A stretch of DNA of 64,000 nt from Epiperipatus broadwayi (lineage: Eukaryota; Onychophora; Udeonychophora; Euonychophora; Peripatidae): the NCBI GenBank assembly GCA_028023455.1, contig JAQFVV010000017.1, positions 7,550,485-7,614,484 on the forward strand. Direction: 5' to 3'. The notes beneath the pieces are model-generated. The model did no database searches. It saw only the letters and a program-made list of their open reading frames with translations, and was not told where the DNA came from. Within the stretch, counting starts at the first letter, position 1; the number at the start of each line of letters is the position of its first letter. A program made the position numbers and the translations under genes. Shown here piece by piece: positions 43,825 to 57,018 of the stretch.

Positions 43825-45130
43825 TATATATATTACAAAAGGTTTCACACTTGGAATGATATTATACATTTATAAACTTGGGATTTGTTTTTATAAAATC
43901 CTCTTTATTAATTATTTCATGAATATAATTTTATAGAATATATTGTAACTTGTGCTGAGTTAATACGCCAATTTACAAATGTTTACAATTAAAATGCTGT
44001 GGATGTATAAAACAAATATAGAAGATCGTGACAGGTTTAGATGATATAAAAGATAGTTTGCGATTTAGTATTAAATGATTTTGTAATCAGGCAACAATAT
44101 GCAATCTTAATCATTTGTCTACCTTATGAAAATCATTATATATATATATTTTTATTGGTATTGTTTGGAAAGACGTCTTTGGGACTTATACATACAAAAC
44201 AAACAATGCGCTACATTTACAAGAATAAATTATGTAATCATTAATACAAATTAGATTTACGTCTATGGGAATCGATAATGGTTTTTAAAAGAAAGCAGTT
44301 TTAAAATCAACATACTGAATGTATTTTTCGAAATGAATCATCATCTTTAACACATCATTGTGACTGACTAAGGTTAGGCGAACAGTGATCAAATTAAAGA
44401 GCAGAGTAACGGTACTAGCGTACAATAAAGAAATCAAGCCTTCATGGCAGTTTTGGATATTCTATAATTTTTAAAAGAATATTTGAAACAAATTTAGATT
44501 TGATATGCTCGCGCATTCTGGTGGAGCAATATCGATGGAGAGGCTGAGTTTAAAAGCCCAGAGCTGGATGAATGATCATCTGCAGTACATCAACTTCATA
44601 AGCCTCACATTCCACAGGGAGTAGTATCCCTGAGTACAAACGATCTTGAAAAGTAGGACGGGAGCTTCAGGCTTCTGATGTTCCCAGTGACAAAACAATC
44701 AAGAAATGGAAAAGATAAAATATCAGAGTAAAGGAAAAGGTATGCCAGCAACGTTTATATAATTTTATAATATAATTTTCATATAATATTATTTTAAAGT
44801 TTGGAAATGGTGTAACCTCTTGTACAATAACCTGTTTTCAATCCTGAATCATTTAACAATTTGTAATGAATAGTAACTCTTTTCTATAGCATTAAACTAA
44901 TAAAATTTATATTTAAATTTGATTCCCATATACATATTACAGATTACATTAGCCCTTTAGGTAACAGGAGGAAAGGATGGACTAATTATATTAATCAAGG
45001 TTCACGATCTTTTAAAATGAAATTTTAAAAACAAATTCAAAGCAGTAAATTTAGCTGAATTCATCCACAGTAAAAGTTTTTAATTGACTTTAAGAATAAC
45101 ACATTTAAAATGAAACCAAACTCACGAGCA
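43825..45130. other. Flank with a higher-GC block at 44490-44750
   Basis: Mostly AT-rich. The block 44490-44750 has normal GC and a 39-codon frame from ATG 44505 to TAG 44624 (AHSGGAISMERLSLKAQSWM inside) that I cannot assign. It could be an exon or old repeat; no convincing splice pair or homologous domain was found. Confidence 0.3.
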
Positions 45131-46180
45131 ATTTTTATTTAATATAAACAAAACTTTATTGATAGGTTTTAAATGAAGCCCCACTTCTTTCCAAATTAAA
45201 CAATTATTTCCCCCCTTTTCCAAACTCGCAAGTTTGGAGATTTTTGGCATATTAAAGAAAATAAATTATATCTATACATTAAACAAAATACATAAAATCT
45301 TAATGGAGCCACACAAAATTATATATATGAGTTCAAGTGTTAAAGGTAAGTTAAAATACATTATATTAGTAAGGGATTACAGAAAGAGAGTTTAACAGCA
45401 AAATTAGCAGAAACTTATAAATTAATATCTGAAACAAAGGTTTAACTACATCTTATTAGAAATTACAAAAGGAATTTACATATTAAGGCAACTCTATATT
45501 ATGTGAGGTTACCTCAGCAAGCAAGCAGATGCAGTGAAAGCAGTCAGCAATGAAACGGTCATGTTGTATGGCTGGTCAGATGGAACTTGATGGCATCAGG
45601 TAGACAGTCTTCTGAGAGAAGAAGAGAAGGTGAAAGGTTACTCTACTCAAACTTTATAACGCTTGACTTTTCCTGACTTCTTAAAGTGGAATGATGAATC
45701 AATTTTTCTGGAAAACTACTAACTCAAACATTCTGAAATAAGTTACTAATTCAAAGTTTAATTAGTAACTCAAAGTAAACTGAATGCAAATGACTGAAAA
45801 GTACTGAAAGTAACTAACTAAAAAAGTAACTAAACTGACTTCTTTTGTTCTAGGGGCCCCTTTTATACACATTTTAATCCCTCCAAGAATGCAATTTCAG
45901 TTTCCCACAGCTATCTCTTGATTAAATAAAAAACATTTAATTAGCAAAATATTTTTAAAACAGATAAGGCTTGAAATATCATTTGATATATTTTTAAAGA
46001 TTTGAAAACAACTAACAAAAGAATTGCTTGTGATTTTAATTAAGATTTCTAATTTTAATTAATGAAAACAGTCTGAATCTAGATAAAGATTATTTCAGTA
46101 TTTCGAGCCTTCCCCATTTTTCTTTGTTGTTACATTCCAATACCTTAATTAAATACACATATATAAAAAGATATTTACAA
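45130..46180. other. Unclassified block
   Basis: Moderate-GC sequence at 45490-45920 has repeated AGTAACTAA/AACTCAAA words (tandem-like decay near 45715-45840) and GGGGCCCCTTTTATAC at 45854, which on the minus strand contains a GTATAAAAGGGG promoter-like motif. The 13.8-kb block has a similar TATAAAAGGGG. It may be an LTR fragment, unproven. Confidence 0.3.
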
Positions 46181-46219
46181 TTATATAAGAAAATGTTTAA
46201 TTTTCAGCAATAAATATTA

Positions 46220-46235
46220 ATAAAATTATTGCTTC

Positions 46236-46280
<45 letters not shown>

Positions 46281-46315
46281 ATTATTGCTATATTTATATA
46301 TATATATATATATAT
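46220..46315. repeat. (TA)n microsatellite pair
   Basis: Two long TA tracts separated by AAATAAAATTATTGCTATATTT, a phrase also present just before the first tract, so part of the region is duplicated. Confidence 0.85.
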
Positions 46316-47330
46316 GCATCACGCAAACTACTGTTTCACTTTATTAAATATAATTAATTTTACTAATTTCTCTAATCATTATGTATACGGTGTGTGGGTG
46401 AATGGCATATATTTAAGGTGAGGTCTGAATTGCAGGCCCCACAGGAGGTTAGTGTAGATGGTGAAGCATGAAGCTCGATGATGATTAGACATTGACTGCT
46501 TCAGTATAAAGACTTAGCAGCTTTAAGATGTAACACTAATTATAGAAGACAGCATCTAAAAAAGTACATTTTTAACAATTTGAAAAATATAAATTTGTAC
46601 ACAAAAATAATAAAAAAACATTATGGTACTAAATAAAAACAGATAGTTGTGACTTTTTAAAATTCACTTTATGCTACCATCGTCATTCCTCCACCCCCTC
46701 GCACAAGGTACTGCATTCTGCCATCACAAACATGACCAAAATTTCCCCAATTTTACTTTTAATTAAAAAATACATATATTTACTTGCATGAAATTATAAA
46801 ATGGACACTAAAGCAAAATTATCAAAAAATATACTATTAAACAAAAAAAAAAAAAAAAATCTATTTAATTGCTTAAATAAATATATTAACTACAAAAATA
46901 GTAAGTATATTATCTACAAAATGGACAGTAAAGCAAAGAATATATAAATTAACTATGCCAGAAAAGTAAAAAATCAGCAAATCTAAATAAAAGCTATATC
47001 TAGCTCAAATTTTTAAAAAGGAGAGAGTTAAAGCATGTTTTTACGGTATAATGGCTGCACATGATCTTGATCAAAAATGTCTACATTTATTTTGTTAAAA
47101 AACAAAAAAAGAAATTTAGTAAATTTTTATCAAAACATAAAAAAAATTAGTAAACTTTTATTAAAATGGAATCAATGAGGTGAACTGATTTTTTAAATAT
47201 TGTCCAGAATACCAACAAAAGTGCCATCTTCTTCATGCAGCCAGCAGATAGATCATAGTTCTTCAGTTTTATATGCTTTATGGGGAGAGGGATAGTAAAC
47301 TATTATTATAACAGCCAATGAGGTGGATAT

Positions 47331-47409
47331 ATATATATTGTAACATAATTAAAGTTACTCAAATATATATATATATATATATATTGTAACATAATTAAAG
47401 TTACTCAAA
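47331..47409. repeat. Short tandem duplication with TA tract
   Basis: ATATATTGTAACATAATTAA, AGTTACTCAAA occurs twice, each after a TA run. Confidence 0.9.
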
Positions 47410-47554
47410 GAAATATTTAAAGGAGTCCAAATATCAAGAATTATAAGCAAATTATTAATAACAAGTATTATAACTCAGGTATACAGACAGTAGGTTTTAT
47501 CCACTTTCATTTCTTGGTTTGATGTTAAGTGCATGTTTAAACAAATACTAAGTG

Positions 47555-47660
47555 AATATGGTCTAGCAGGGCACCACTAGATTATCTGAATCTAGACACG
47601 GTTATATCTGATAACCTTTCACATGTACCGGGTTTGAATCCCCTCTTTTGGTACTTTATT
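47555..47660 (+). mobile_element. Possible second tRNA-derived SINE type
   Basis: TATGGTCTAGCAGGGC resembles a box A and CCGGGTTTGAATCCCC is a perfect box B (GGTTTGAATCC). The boxes are about 70 bases apart with ATTATCTGAATCTAGAC between. No cloverleaf could be drawn with confidence. Confidence 0.45.
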
Positions 47661-47664
47661 TCTA

Positions 47665-50600
47665 ATAAAATGAGAGATTTTGCTTTTTGAGCCATATCAC
47701 TATATGCACTAATATTTAGGTAAAAGTAAAACATCTATAAACCAAAGTGGAGTATACTAGACATAAATCATTTCTCAGATCTTAGCATAACAAATGTGTT
47801 TCAATATTTTTATAAGTTTACTAGCTCAGATTATATATAACTAATTTAGGATGGCAATTCACTCATCCTTGCATGAAATAGATGACGGGATGTGGTTATA
47901 ATAATACTAAGAAATCACTAAATATTATAAAATCAATATTTATTTATGGCCTTTAAACAGTTAAACAGCTCATTAATTAAAACGTTGATGACAATGATGA
48001 TGATGATAATAATAACGATAATGACCAGGGGTTTCAACTACAGCTCTAGGACTAAACCTAAACATAAAACTAATTTTTATAAAGAAATTCATAATTATTG
48101 CTTAATTTTAGCATACTTACTTATATCTTAAATAACTAATATTCAACCATTGATGATGATGAATAATCACACTTAACAAAGACTACACTTAATGAAATAT
48201 ATACGCCTCATTTAATAAAACAAACTAATATTTATTACTACATTTCTAACATATACATAAAAATTTCTAGATAAATATGAAAATTGACATGAATAATAAT
48301 AATAATAATAATTGATTATATAACAATCCTCAGATTAATTTCAAGTTCTTCCCCCTTTCCCTTCAAATGTATTTTGTATTAAGTTGGACGTCACATTGAC
48401 CATGATTTTCACTCCATGAGAAAAGTATTTCAAGAAAAAAAAAATATTATCTGCTCATTAGCACACATACTTTAAAAATCTAACATGTAAATAGAATGTA
48501 AAAAAAAAAATGTTAGTAGAATTGAAAGAGCAAGTTTTAGAAAAGAGTTTTAAATCATTATCTCCCCCTCCCTTCCAAGCGCTGAAATCTATACTTTCTC
48601 AAGACAAAATAATTTAATATTTTAACACCACCTATTATTTCACATTCACTCGCAATTATACACATATAAAAATATCATTATGTATGTGCATGTTTTATCC
48701 CATAATAACAAAATATTATTTAAAACCAAAATAATAATAATATATTAGTTAAAACTAAAATCATAACACCATAAAAAAAATTGTTTTACACATTAATATT
48801 TTTCATAACTGTAAAATTAATAAACAAATAATTTTCATACATTCAAGATCATTTATGAAGCTCAAAGTTATTATTAGTAAGACATTCTTGTTTTTAATCG
48901 ATCTGAATAGTCTTTAAAAGTTCTTTAAATAAAATATACCACTTTATTGCTAAAATGTTTATTAAGACTGATATCATAAAGAAAATAGATATAAAAGTCA
49001 TATTACCGATCTTTTGTTTGTGGCGAATTTCCAAGGGTTCAAACTTGTCTTGTATAATGTCTATATTTCTGCAGCTACCATTTCCGTTTTATGTGGGAAC
49101 AATCTCTTTCTTGAGGTGTATAACTATTTGATGATGATGACTCTATTGAGGTTATTTGCTTTAGTGGACAATTTGGAAATCATTATATTAATTTTTCTTC
49201 TCTTCCTGTCAAGCATGATTCTTTTAGTGGATGAAATACAGCGGTTGTTTTCACATTTATAAATTTTCTTGAGTTTAAAATCAGTTGTTGGAACAATTAA
49301 TTGGACTTGATGATTAATATTTATCAGTAGATTAATTCATCTTCTTTGAATACAGGTGAATGCTTTCTTCCTTCTATTAAAAACATCTTATTTCTCTGGT
49401 CAGTTGAAAGGTGTAGAATATTATTTTAGACACAACATCTTTTCTTTCCTATGTGATGTGCAGCTTCCCCCAGATGGTCCGGAAAAGATGGGACATACAT
49501 ATAATTTTTCTAGCCAGCCATTTCTTATATTTTCAACATTCAATTTAATAGTCTAAAAATCTGAATCATCCTCACCAAAAAAAACAATAATTCCAGACAG
49601 CTTTTTATATCCAATTTTTAGCTAACTTAACCAATCAGAGATAGCGTCACTTGCTATTTTTGGACAAATTCGTTTTAATTAGATCTCTAATTTATTTTCA
49701 ACTAAATTATTTTTCAACTGAAAAGTTTAATCCTTTTTCCAGACACTTTTGTTTTAAAATATATATATATATAGACTTAATCCTTATTTCCTTTCTTTTT
49801 TTTTTTTTTTAGGTAACATTTCAAATTTTTGAGCTTCCTTCTTTAGATCTTAAGATAAGACAATTTCAAAATTAGAGCTCTCACCCATTATAAGCTCCCA
49901 AAGTGAAAAACAATTATTTACAAAAAAAATTGCTACAAAGATCGATATCTGATTAAACAGATTTCCTCTTTTAACAAAAAATTGTACAAAAAAAATAATT
50001 TGACAGATTTAATCCTTCCTTTTCTTTCAATATTTAGTAAATGTAAATTTCTGTATGTAATGTACACACATCCTTCATTCTTTCAAATCATTCATAAACT
50101 AACATTAAATAATATAATTGCTAGCTTAGTAATTATAACCCTATTATTTAATTAAATCTGTAACTTTTAAATCCCAATTACAATTAAAGAAAAGCAAAAT
50201 AGAAGCATAGAATAAGACATTAAAATTGATCAAGCATAGGTTAGTTTTAAAGAAAGTTAAAATGTTGAATATTTGAAATATAAAACAATTAAATAGTTTA
50301 CACATACATTGCCTATACGTATGCATTATAACTTTGCTTTTTAACAGAAAATTTAAATATTAAATGTGTGTGCTGCTCTTTTTGAGATTTATTAACACAC
50401 AAACAAGTAAAGCATATAATTGCTGTCCCACTCTCTTTCTGTCTAAAACGTTTAAAATTTTGATCTGGTAGGGTTTGAACTTGGATGCCCTACAACTTCC
50501 TTTATGGTTATATAAAAATGTGATGATGATTTTGTTTTACACTTTCTTACATGCACATTACTATAAATTTGGCTAGTGACCAAATTGTAATGGCACAATA

Positions 50601-52130
50601 TATATATATATGAAAACATCGTCTTTTTATGTCCATTTTGTAATTTAATGCCAGAGTAAATATACATAGTATTTTTTTAATTTTAAGTAAAATTTGGGAA
50701 ATGCTGGTCACCTTGTGTAGGGAGGTGACTTTAACAACATGAATTGACATTTTAAAAACTCACAACCATCTGTTTTTATTCAGTATTATAATGTGGTTTT
50801 ATTATTTTTGGGTACAAGCTTATCACTTAAGTTTTTTAGAAGTTCCAGTGTTCATGTTATTTGATGAGATCACAGAGTTTAGTCGATGAGATTGCAAGAT
50901 TAGCAATTTATGGGTGGAACAACATGGATGTGAAATGGTGTAGCAGGTCTAATGCATAAGTACCAAATTAAGAAATGCTTTTATTGATTAAATTGTAAAA
51001 AACAATATATTAAAAAATAAATATTCTTAAGCTTTCACAGTATTTTTGTGACCAATTAAAAGCTTATGGCTCTCATATTCACAAATAGTTTTAAAATATT
51101 TCTAAACATGGGTGCCATATGCTTTATTTGGGTTATATAATAACCGGAATATTTACTTTTTAGTGCCTTGTTTTTTAATTTCTAAAGAATAAAAGTGTTT
51201 CTTTAAATATATTGAAGTGCCCACCTTCTTTATTTTATATAATAATAACAAATAGAAATATATTATTATTTCTTCCTTACTAAACCCATCCAATCTCTGA
51301 AGGTACTTGGTCTTTAGGTAGAGTGAATACTATCATTGGCAGCAAGCTACCAATAATATAAACACTCAGCTACTAGACAAATACTGACCAAATAAACACT
51401 TTATTTATTTTAAGGTAAACCCTTTAGGCACCAGTTAATCACATAGTAATTAATGTGTTTACCTGACCAGCAACTAATCTAGTACCTGAGACCCCAGCTA
51501 TCTCATCGAATTGTAGTTGCCTTAAAAAAAAAGAAACCTTCACCCAATCTAAAAATTCTATTTTAAATAATAATGAAGATTTACTATACATTAGACTTTG
51601 GCATCCTTAAAAAAAAACAAATCCTCATTTTAAAAGAAAAATTCTCCTTATTCTTTTATTTGTAACTTAATCATTTTTCAATAACAATTAAGTCTTTTCC
51701 CTTCCCACTTTGCTAAAAATATTATTTCATCATAAATATGTGTATTCATTTATTAATAGAAATATTTCAAACGACTGTTTAAATCTTCTTTTTTTTAAAC
51801 GATCATTTTGTTTTATAATTCAACCACGCATGTATTTCATAATCAAAAATGTTTTAATACATTATAAACAACTAGAAATATACATAATATATTGAATTAA
51901 AATTCACACACACATACAATTCATGTCTTTGAATAAAGTTGAACACAGAAGCCAATATCATTTATATTTTCCAGATACTACTTGGTAAAGTTGAAAGTTT
52001 TATTTATTTATTTATCACAATTTTTTTTAAAAAATCAAGAATTAGAGAACATGAAAATTAAACATTACCTAGGATTTGAAATCTGAATTAACATATGTAC
52101 AGCACAATGTAATTTTTATAAAATGTTATC
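47665..52130. other. Gene-poor AT-rich region
   Basis: Holds (ATA)/(ATG) microsatellite patches (about 47990-48020, 48294-48313). It includes an open frame of 82 hydrophobic-rich codons (49014-49262) with no signature, and a minus-strand box-B-like AGTTCAAACCCTACC near 50466-50480. I see no convincing gene. Confidence 0.4.
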
Positions 52131-52924
52131 TCTGATCGGTTAGCGCTAACCTCCAGTAAATCTTCCCTGAATTCGTGATGTTACATGCCCTTTGTGGATT
52201 TTCAGCATAGACACTCAGTTACTCTGTTGTCTTTATCCGAACATGGTTTGCCCTCCGAACTATCTGCCGATGGTCTTGCAGTGAAGGCTCCAGTTAGTTT
52301 CACAATACAATAAATTTAACAATGATTCATTTTGTTTGAATAGCAATTTATATAGTTTTCTTTTGATTCTTTGATTTTATGAAATATTTTGAAATATTTT
52401 AAAAATATAATAATAATAAAATTTTGAAATTAATACTGTCTTAAACAATGAAAAGGTTTTCTTATATCCAGCATTTATTATCTCGTGAAATTTATTGTAC
52501 TTTTACTTCTCTGTGATTGGGCTATGTTATTTTTTTTATTCAAAATTTTTACACACGCACACATTTAATTCTTTTATTATAAAACAGAACAATTTTTTTC
52601 TTTATTACTTTTTATTATGAACTAATCAAAAGTAATATTAAATCATTTTTATTTCACTTTTTTTTTTTAATAAAAAAAAGTCTTAAAATAAAAAATAATC
52701 TTACCCTCTTTAGAATCGTTTATTATTTATTTTTCTTTAACAATAAACCTCCCTACCCTACTCTTTTGTTTTTTAATTTTCTTTTCCTTCAACTTTTAAC
52801 TTTTATTTTAACTTAATTTCCCTACTTTATTTTTAAAAATGAAATTTATTAAATGTTATCACTTTTAAAGAATATTACACATTCGGTCACAATGTACCTC
52901 AGTACATTATCTCCGTTCCTCCCT
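52127..52924 (-). repeat. Candidate LTR of the Ty3/Gypsy relic (tentative)
   Basis: The minus-strand pol ends near 53090. Beyond it, a minus-strand purine run (AGGGAGGAACGGAG, complement of 52911-52924) is followed by TGTACTGAGGTACATTGTGA, as a polypurine tract would be by the LTR start. The other end of the repeat and a second copy were not found, so the boundary at 52127 is a guess. Confidence 0.25.
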
Positions 52925-53089
52925 GAAATTAAAATATCATACTGAGCATTTTAGTTTCAAAATCTAAATTTATAAATATTATATGAATCCCAGCTTTATT
53001 AAATTGAAATTCATTTTCCCTATTCCCGTATATTATTATCTATAATTCTTTTTTTAGTAATTGTAAAGATCGGGCATTGAACGTTCATT

Positions 53090-53947
53090 TTTTCTCTGAC
53101 CCCTGAGCAACTTCAAATGCATTTTTTCCATATTCTTTTATGATTTTATAAGGCCCATCATATATTGGTTGAAATTTTTTATATATTCCCTTCTCCAGAT
53201 GGCTTACTGGATTTACCCTCACCATAACTTCATCCCCCCACTTAAACACACATTTGACCTTTTTTTGTCTTTTTGTCTTATATTGCCCATTGTTCTAAGC
53301 TTATGGCATGCTTCATCAACATCTTTTTTCTTGTCAATATATGGTGCTCTAACCGGTAAGATAGTTTTGAACGGATATGGGATATTCTTTCTTTGATGGG
53401 GTCTAATAGGCTCGAACCCTGTTGATTCATTCTTTAACCAATTTATCATATCAGCAACTCTCTTGCCTCCTTCACCCATCTTGATGATTATTATGTACAT
53501 ACACATGAAATAAACATACCAATTCCTTCATAATTCATTCACATGATTAGATTGTGGATTGCAAATTGAAGTGAGAATATGTCTTATCTTGTGACACTCT
53601 GTCCGTCTTTTCCATTTTTCAGACATAAAGGGTGTTCCATGATCTGACATTATTTGTTTTGGGATTCCCACATCTTGAAAATGTTGATGTTCAAGGACCC
53701 TTATGGTCTGTCTAGCATCAGCTTGCGCCACTGCGTAAACAGCCACAAACTTTGAGAAAGCGTCATAAGTCACAACCAGATATTTCTTTTTATTAAATTG
53801 AGGTAATGGTCCATAAAAGTCTATTGCCAATAAACTGTTAGGTTGATATGCATATATGGGTCTCAGTGCCTCCACATTTGACGTATTAAGAGGTTTGGTT
53901 TTTGTGCACACTACACCCTCAATGACATTTAAGACACTCCTATACAT
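53090..53947 (-). pseudogene. Ty3/Gypsy integrase remnant
   Basis: Minus strand, order: a core-domain start with SLLAIDFYGPLPQFNKKKYL (first catalytic Asp), VVTYDAFSKF, GIPKQIMSDHGTPF (second Asp) and NPQSNHVNEL (position of the third acidic residue). After a frame change comes INWLKNESTGFEPIRPHQRK and then, in another frame, the C-terminal part HLEKGIYKKFQPIYDGPYKI ending at a TGA about 53091. At least two frameshifts separate the parts. Integrase would insert element DNA; this copy cannot make a full protein. Confidence 0.82.
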
Positions 53948-53962
53948 TATCAGCCAATAAAA

Positions 53963-54880
53963 TTAGTTGCTTATACATCCTTCAGTTTTGCTTGCCCCAT
54001 TAAGTCCATACTTTTCATGTATGTACTTGATCATCTGTTTCCACATGACAATTGGAAGAACGATTTGCATATGTTCGCCATATTTTATTTTGTGCTGCAA
54101 AAGTCCATTTTTTAAACAATATAATTTCCTTTCTTTCCATGGTGTATTGTTTATAGGTCCACCTATAAGTTGGTGATGCAAATAGTATATTATTTGTTTA
54201 CATTCTGTATCCTTTTCTTGCAACTCTCTTAACCATTTCAAACCGCATTCTATCTCCTCATCTTGATGTATTTCCACCATTGCTATGTATGCATTATCAC
54301 AATTTGAATGTTGTAGCTGATGTTCTATCAGGTATTGACTTAAAGCATCTGCTGCCATATTGACTTTGCCTGGACAATACTGTATACTATAATCGAATTC
54401 TTGCAAGAATAGACGCCATCGGATTAACCTACTATTTGTAAGAAAACTATGATTAAGGAACTCAAGGCTCCTGTGGTCAGTGATCACTCTCACCTGTGAT
54501 CCTATTAAGTACTGCCTAAACTTCTTAAAGGCCACGTGATCGCTAAAGCCTCTCTTTTGGTTACCATATAATTTTTCTCTGGCCTATTTAATAAACGACT
54601 TACAAAGAAAAGCACTCCATACCTTCCATCATCTTGCACCTGAGGTAACATAGCCTGCAAACCATTTCCACTGCTAACCATTTGTACTACAAATGATTTA
54701 CTAAAGTCTGGGTATGTCAACATGACTTCCTTTAAGAAACCTTTTTTCACACTTTCAAAACAGTGCTCTTGTTGCTCTTCCCATGCCCACTTTTTATGTT
54801 TTCTTAATAGCTGTAACAGAGGCTCCATATCTGAGGAAAATTTTTTATAGAATCGATTGAAAAAATTACGCAACCCGAGA
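53963..54880 (-). pseudogene. Ty3/Gypsy RNase H and integrase zinc-region remnant
   Basis: Minus strand. The first frame (54505-54873) begins in the RT-to-RNase H connection (NFFNRFYKKFSSDMEPLLQL) and reaches the RNase H core with YPDFSKSFVVQMVSSGNGLQ and LFFVSRLLNRPEKNY. The next frame (53963-54535) has RVITDHRSLEFLNHS, SRLIRWRLFLQEFDYSIQYC and PGKVNMAADALSQY, the classic Gypsy RNase H end. It continues to an HHCC-like region (YIHEKYGLNGASKT). The usual D after FVVQ is not obvious, which adds to the signs of decay. Confidence 0.83.
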
Positions 54881-55800
54881 AAAGATTTGATGTCTTACTT
54901 CTTTGTTGGGTCTGGGAAAATTTTGTATAGCTTGGATTTTCTTTGGATTTGGAGATATTCCTTGTTCACTAATTATGTGTCCCAAGAATTTTACCTCTGT
55001 AGTCATTAAATGGATTTTGCCTAAATTTAATTTAATTCCCTTATTTTTACATTCATTGAATAACAATTTCAAATGTTTGGAGTTCTTCCACACTTTCTGA
55101 GGCTAAAATAATATCCACTTAAATTGTAATCAAGCTTTTCATTTTTTTGAGATAATACTTGGTCAAGGCATTACATTAATCCTGCCCTGCTGTTTTTTAA
55201 ACTGAAGGGAATTCCGTTGAAATTATATGCCTGTCTGTTATAACGAAAAGCAGTGTATTTCTGGTCCTCAGGATGCAGCTTGATCTACAAGTAACTGGCC
55301 ATTAGGTCAAAAGTTGAAAATATCTTTTTTATGGAACTTCATTAATAATTCACTTATAGGTGGTGGTGCATTGGTATTTAACACTGTTATTTTATTTAAT
55401 TGCTGCGCAATCAAATAGACCCTTTTTTTTTACTGTCACTAGCAGGTTGTTGTATGGGGAAGAGCATTTAGAAATAATTCCCCATTTTAACATATTCTCT
55501 AGTTGTTCCTCCACTGCATTTCTGTATTGGTGTGGTATAGGGTATGCTCAAGCTTGATATGGTCAGTTTTCCATAAGCTTTATTGTATGCTTGTATCCTT
55601 CAATAGCTCCAGGAACTTCTGAAAATACACTTTCGTATGTATTCAACAACTTCTTCAACTGTTTTCCATCCTCACTCCCCCATTCATCTTCCATCACCTC
55701 TTTCTCTATTTCTATCCCTACACTTTCTACATCACACTCCACATTAAGATTATTTATCTCACACACATCAAATGGGATTTCCGCCTTATTAATTCTCACC
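54866..55800 (-). pseudogene. Ty3/Gypsy reverse transcriptase remnant
   Basis: Minus strand. The segment 55563-55799 precedes RT (LLNTYESVFSEVPGAIEGYK). The RT palm at 55090-55560 is heavily broken in all frames; recognisable bits include YPIPHQYRNAVEEQLENML and the active-site neighbourhood, where the codon before VD is a stop and the second Asp is lost (VDIILAS). The thumb side is better kept at 54866-55093 (KLNLGKIHLMTTEVKFLGHI, SEQGISPNPKKIQAI). The enzyme would copy element RNA into DNA; this copy cannot. Confidence 0.8.
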
Positions 55801-55802
55801 TG

Positions 55803-56296
55803 TCATTTCTCATAATTTAACACACATCCAACTTCACGCATAAAATCCGACCCCAGGATAAGATCATGTATCAGTCCCTCCAAAATCAACATAACATGGT
55901 TATATTCCTTTTCTGCTATACTCATACTTATCCAAGCTTGTTCCGATGCCAACTTGACTCTTTTTCCATTCGCCAACCTTACGTATACATTCTTTAGTGG
56001 CAAGGTTTTGAGCTTCAAATTGCTCTGACCTATTTCATCAAGACTTTTCTGTGAAATAACTGATACCTGACTACCTGAGTCTAACAATATGTTACAGTTC
56101 TTCCTTCAATTTTCACTTCTATTTTTGGACATGAATGAGATGCCATTCTCAACTCCTTCTCATTTTGTGTCAAGTTTTCTACTTGCCCACAAGTATTCTC
56201 AGCATTCCCTTCTTTTCTCCAAATTTCCTCATATTGTTTATTACTGTCAAAGGTCATGAGTATCTCTGCAGTTTGTTCTATAGTGTCCTTTCCCAT
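55803..56296 (-). pseudogene. Ty3/Gypsy aspartic protease remnant
   Basis: Minus strand. The frame at 55803-56087 begins LDSGSQVSVISQKSLDEIG, with D-S-G as the catalytic motif of retropepsin-like proteases, and has the downstream MLILEGLIHDLILGSDFM (hydrophobic-I-L-G flap-side motif). An upstream frame (56081-56296) ends KIEVKIEGRTVTYC, which normally runs straight into the DSG motif, so a frameshift lies at about 56085. A stop at 55803 separates it from the RT region in the same frame. Confidence 0.8.
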
Positions 56297-56530
56297 TATT
56301 ATCTTTCAAATGTCTTCTGGAAAACCTTGCCTTACTATATGCAGGATTTGATGCTCAGACAACTTGTATGCTGTGATCATTCTGTTTTGCTACTTGTCTG
56401 CAAAAAAATGTTCTCAATAACTCCCCTGTCTGCAATTTATCCTGTTCTGTTTGATGCTTAACCATCTCCTGAAGTTCTTCCCCCCAATAGCTTGACAGCA
56501 ATGCTCATTCGTACTCCTCAATGTTTGTTG
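56290..56530 (-). pseudogene. Ty3/Gypsy gag C-terminal remnant
   Basis: The minus strand carries QTEQDKLQTGELLRTFFCRQ, then VAKQNDHS, and in a neighbouring frame LSEHQILHIVRQGFPEDI, which are gag-core phrases. It lies directly upstream of the protease remnant in the order expected for gag-pol. Frameshifts and stops are present. No 5' LTR was recognised upstream (higher coordinates). Confidence 0.65.
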
Positions 56531-56675
56531 GTTTTACTCCCATTGACTCCCACTAAACATCAGTCTCATCCTGTATATAACTGTAATGGTCAAATATGTG
56601 CATTCACAAAACAAAATCAATAACTCTGATAAACCATCCTAAGGCCGACCAGGTTTATGGTGGTGGAAGCCACAG

Positions 56676-57018
56676 CTCTAGTTATTATTCAATTCTGAAA
56701 GAGTGACCTATTATTTGGTTTCTATAACCGCTAGTCTTAACTTTATTTTTTGTACTCTTAAAATATCAAATGTTGAAATATTATAGTTATCAAAATCTAT
56801 AAAGGTTCGATTTAATTATTTTAAATAACAGAAAAAACAGGGGGTCAAATTTTAATGTATATTTTATTAAATGAAATCTTTATCTATATATTATAGTGGC
56901 ATATAGTATTTGTATAAATTATGGCATTAAAACTAGGGTCATATATTTTTAAAGTGTTAAGTCTCATTCAATGCCATTAGTGACACATCTATACTGCATT
57001 ACTGACATCCAACTCATC
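56676..57018. repeat. Direct repeat, left copy
   Basis: Begins TTATTCAATTCTGAAAGAGT, includes AGAAAAAACAGGGGGTCAAA and ends TACTGACATCC.ACTCA. It recurs at 63660-64000 in the same orientation with about 85-90 percent similarity by eye. Repeats about 7 kb apart could be LTRs or independent copies of a dispersed repeat. Confidence 0.75.

Noticed and set aside
48294-48313. Short AATAATAAT-type repeat as a CRISPR-like array
   Set aside because: Plain trinucleotide microsatellite in animal DNA; no spaced repeats.
49014-49262. 82-codon hydrophobic open frame as a membrane protein
   Set aside because: AT-rich codons naturally give Leu/Ile/Phe. No start context, splice sites or homologous motif.
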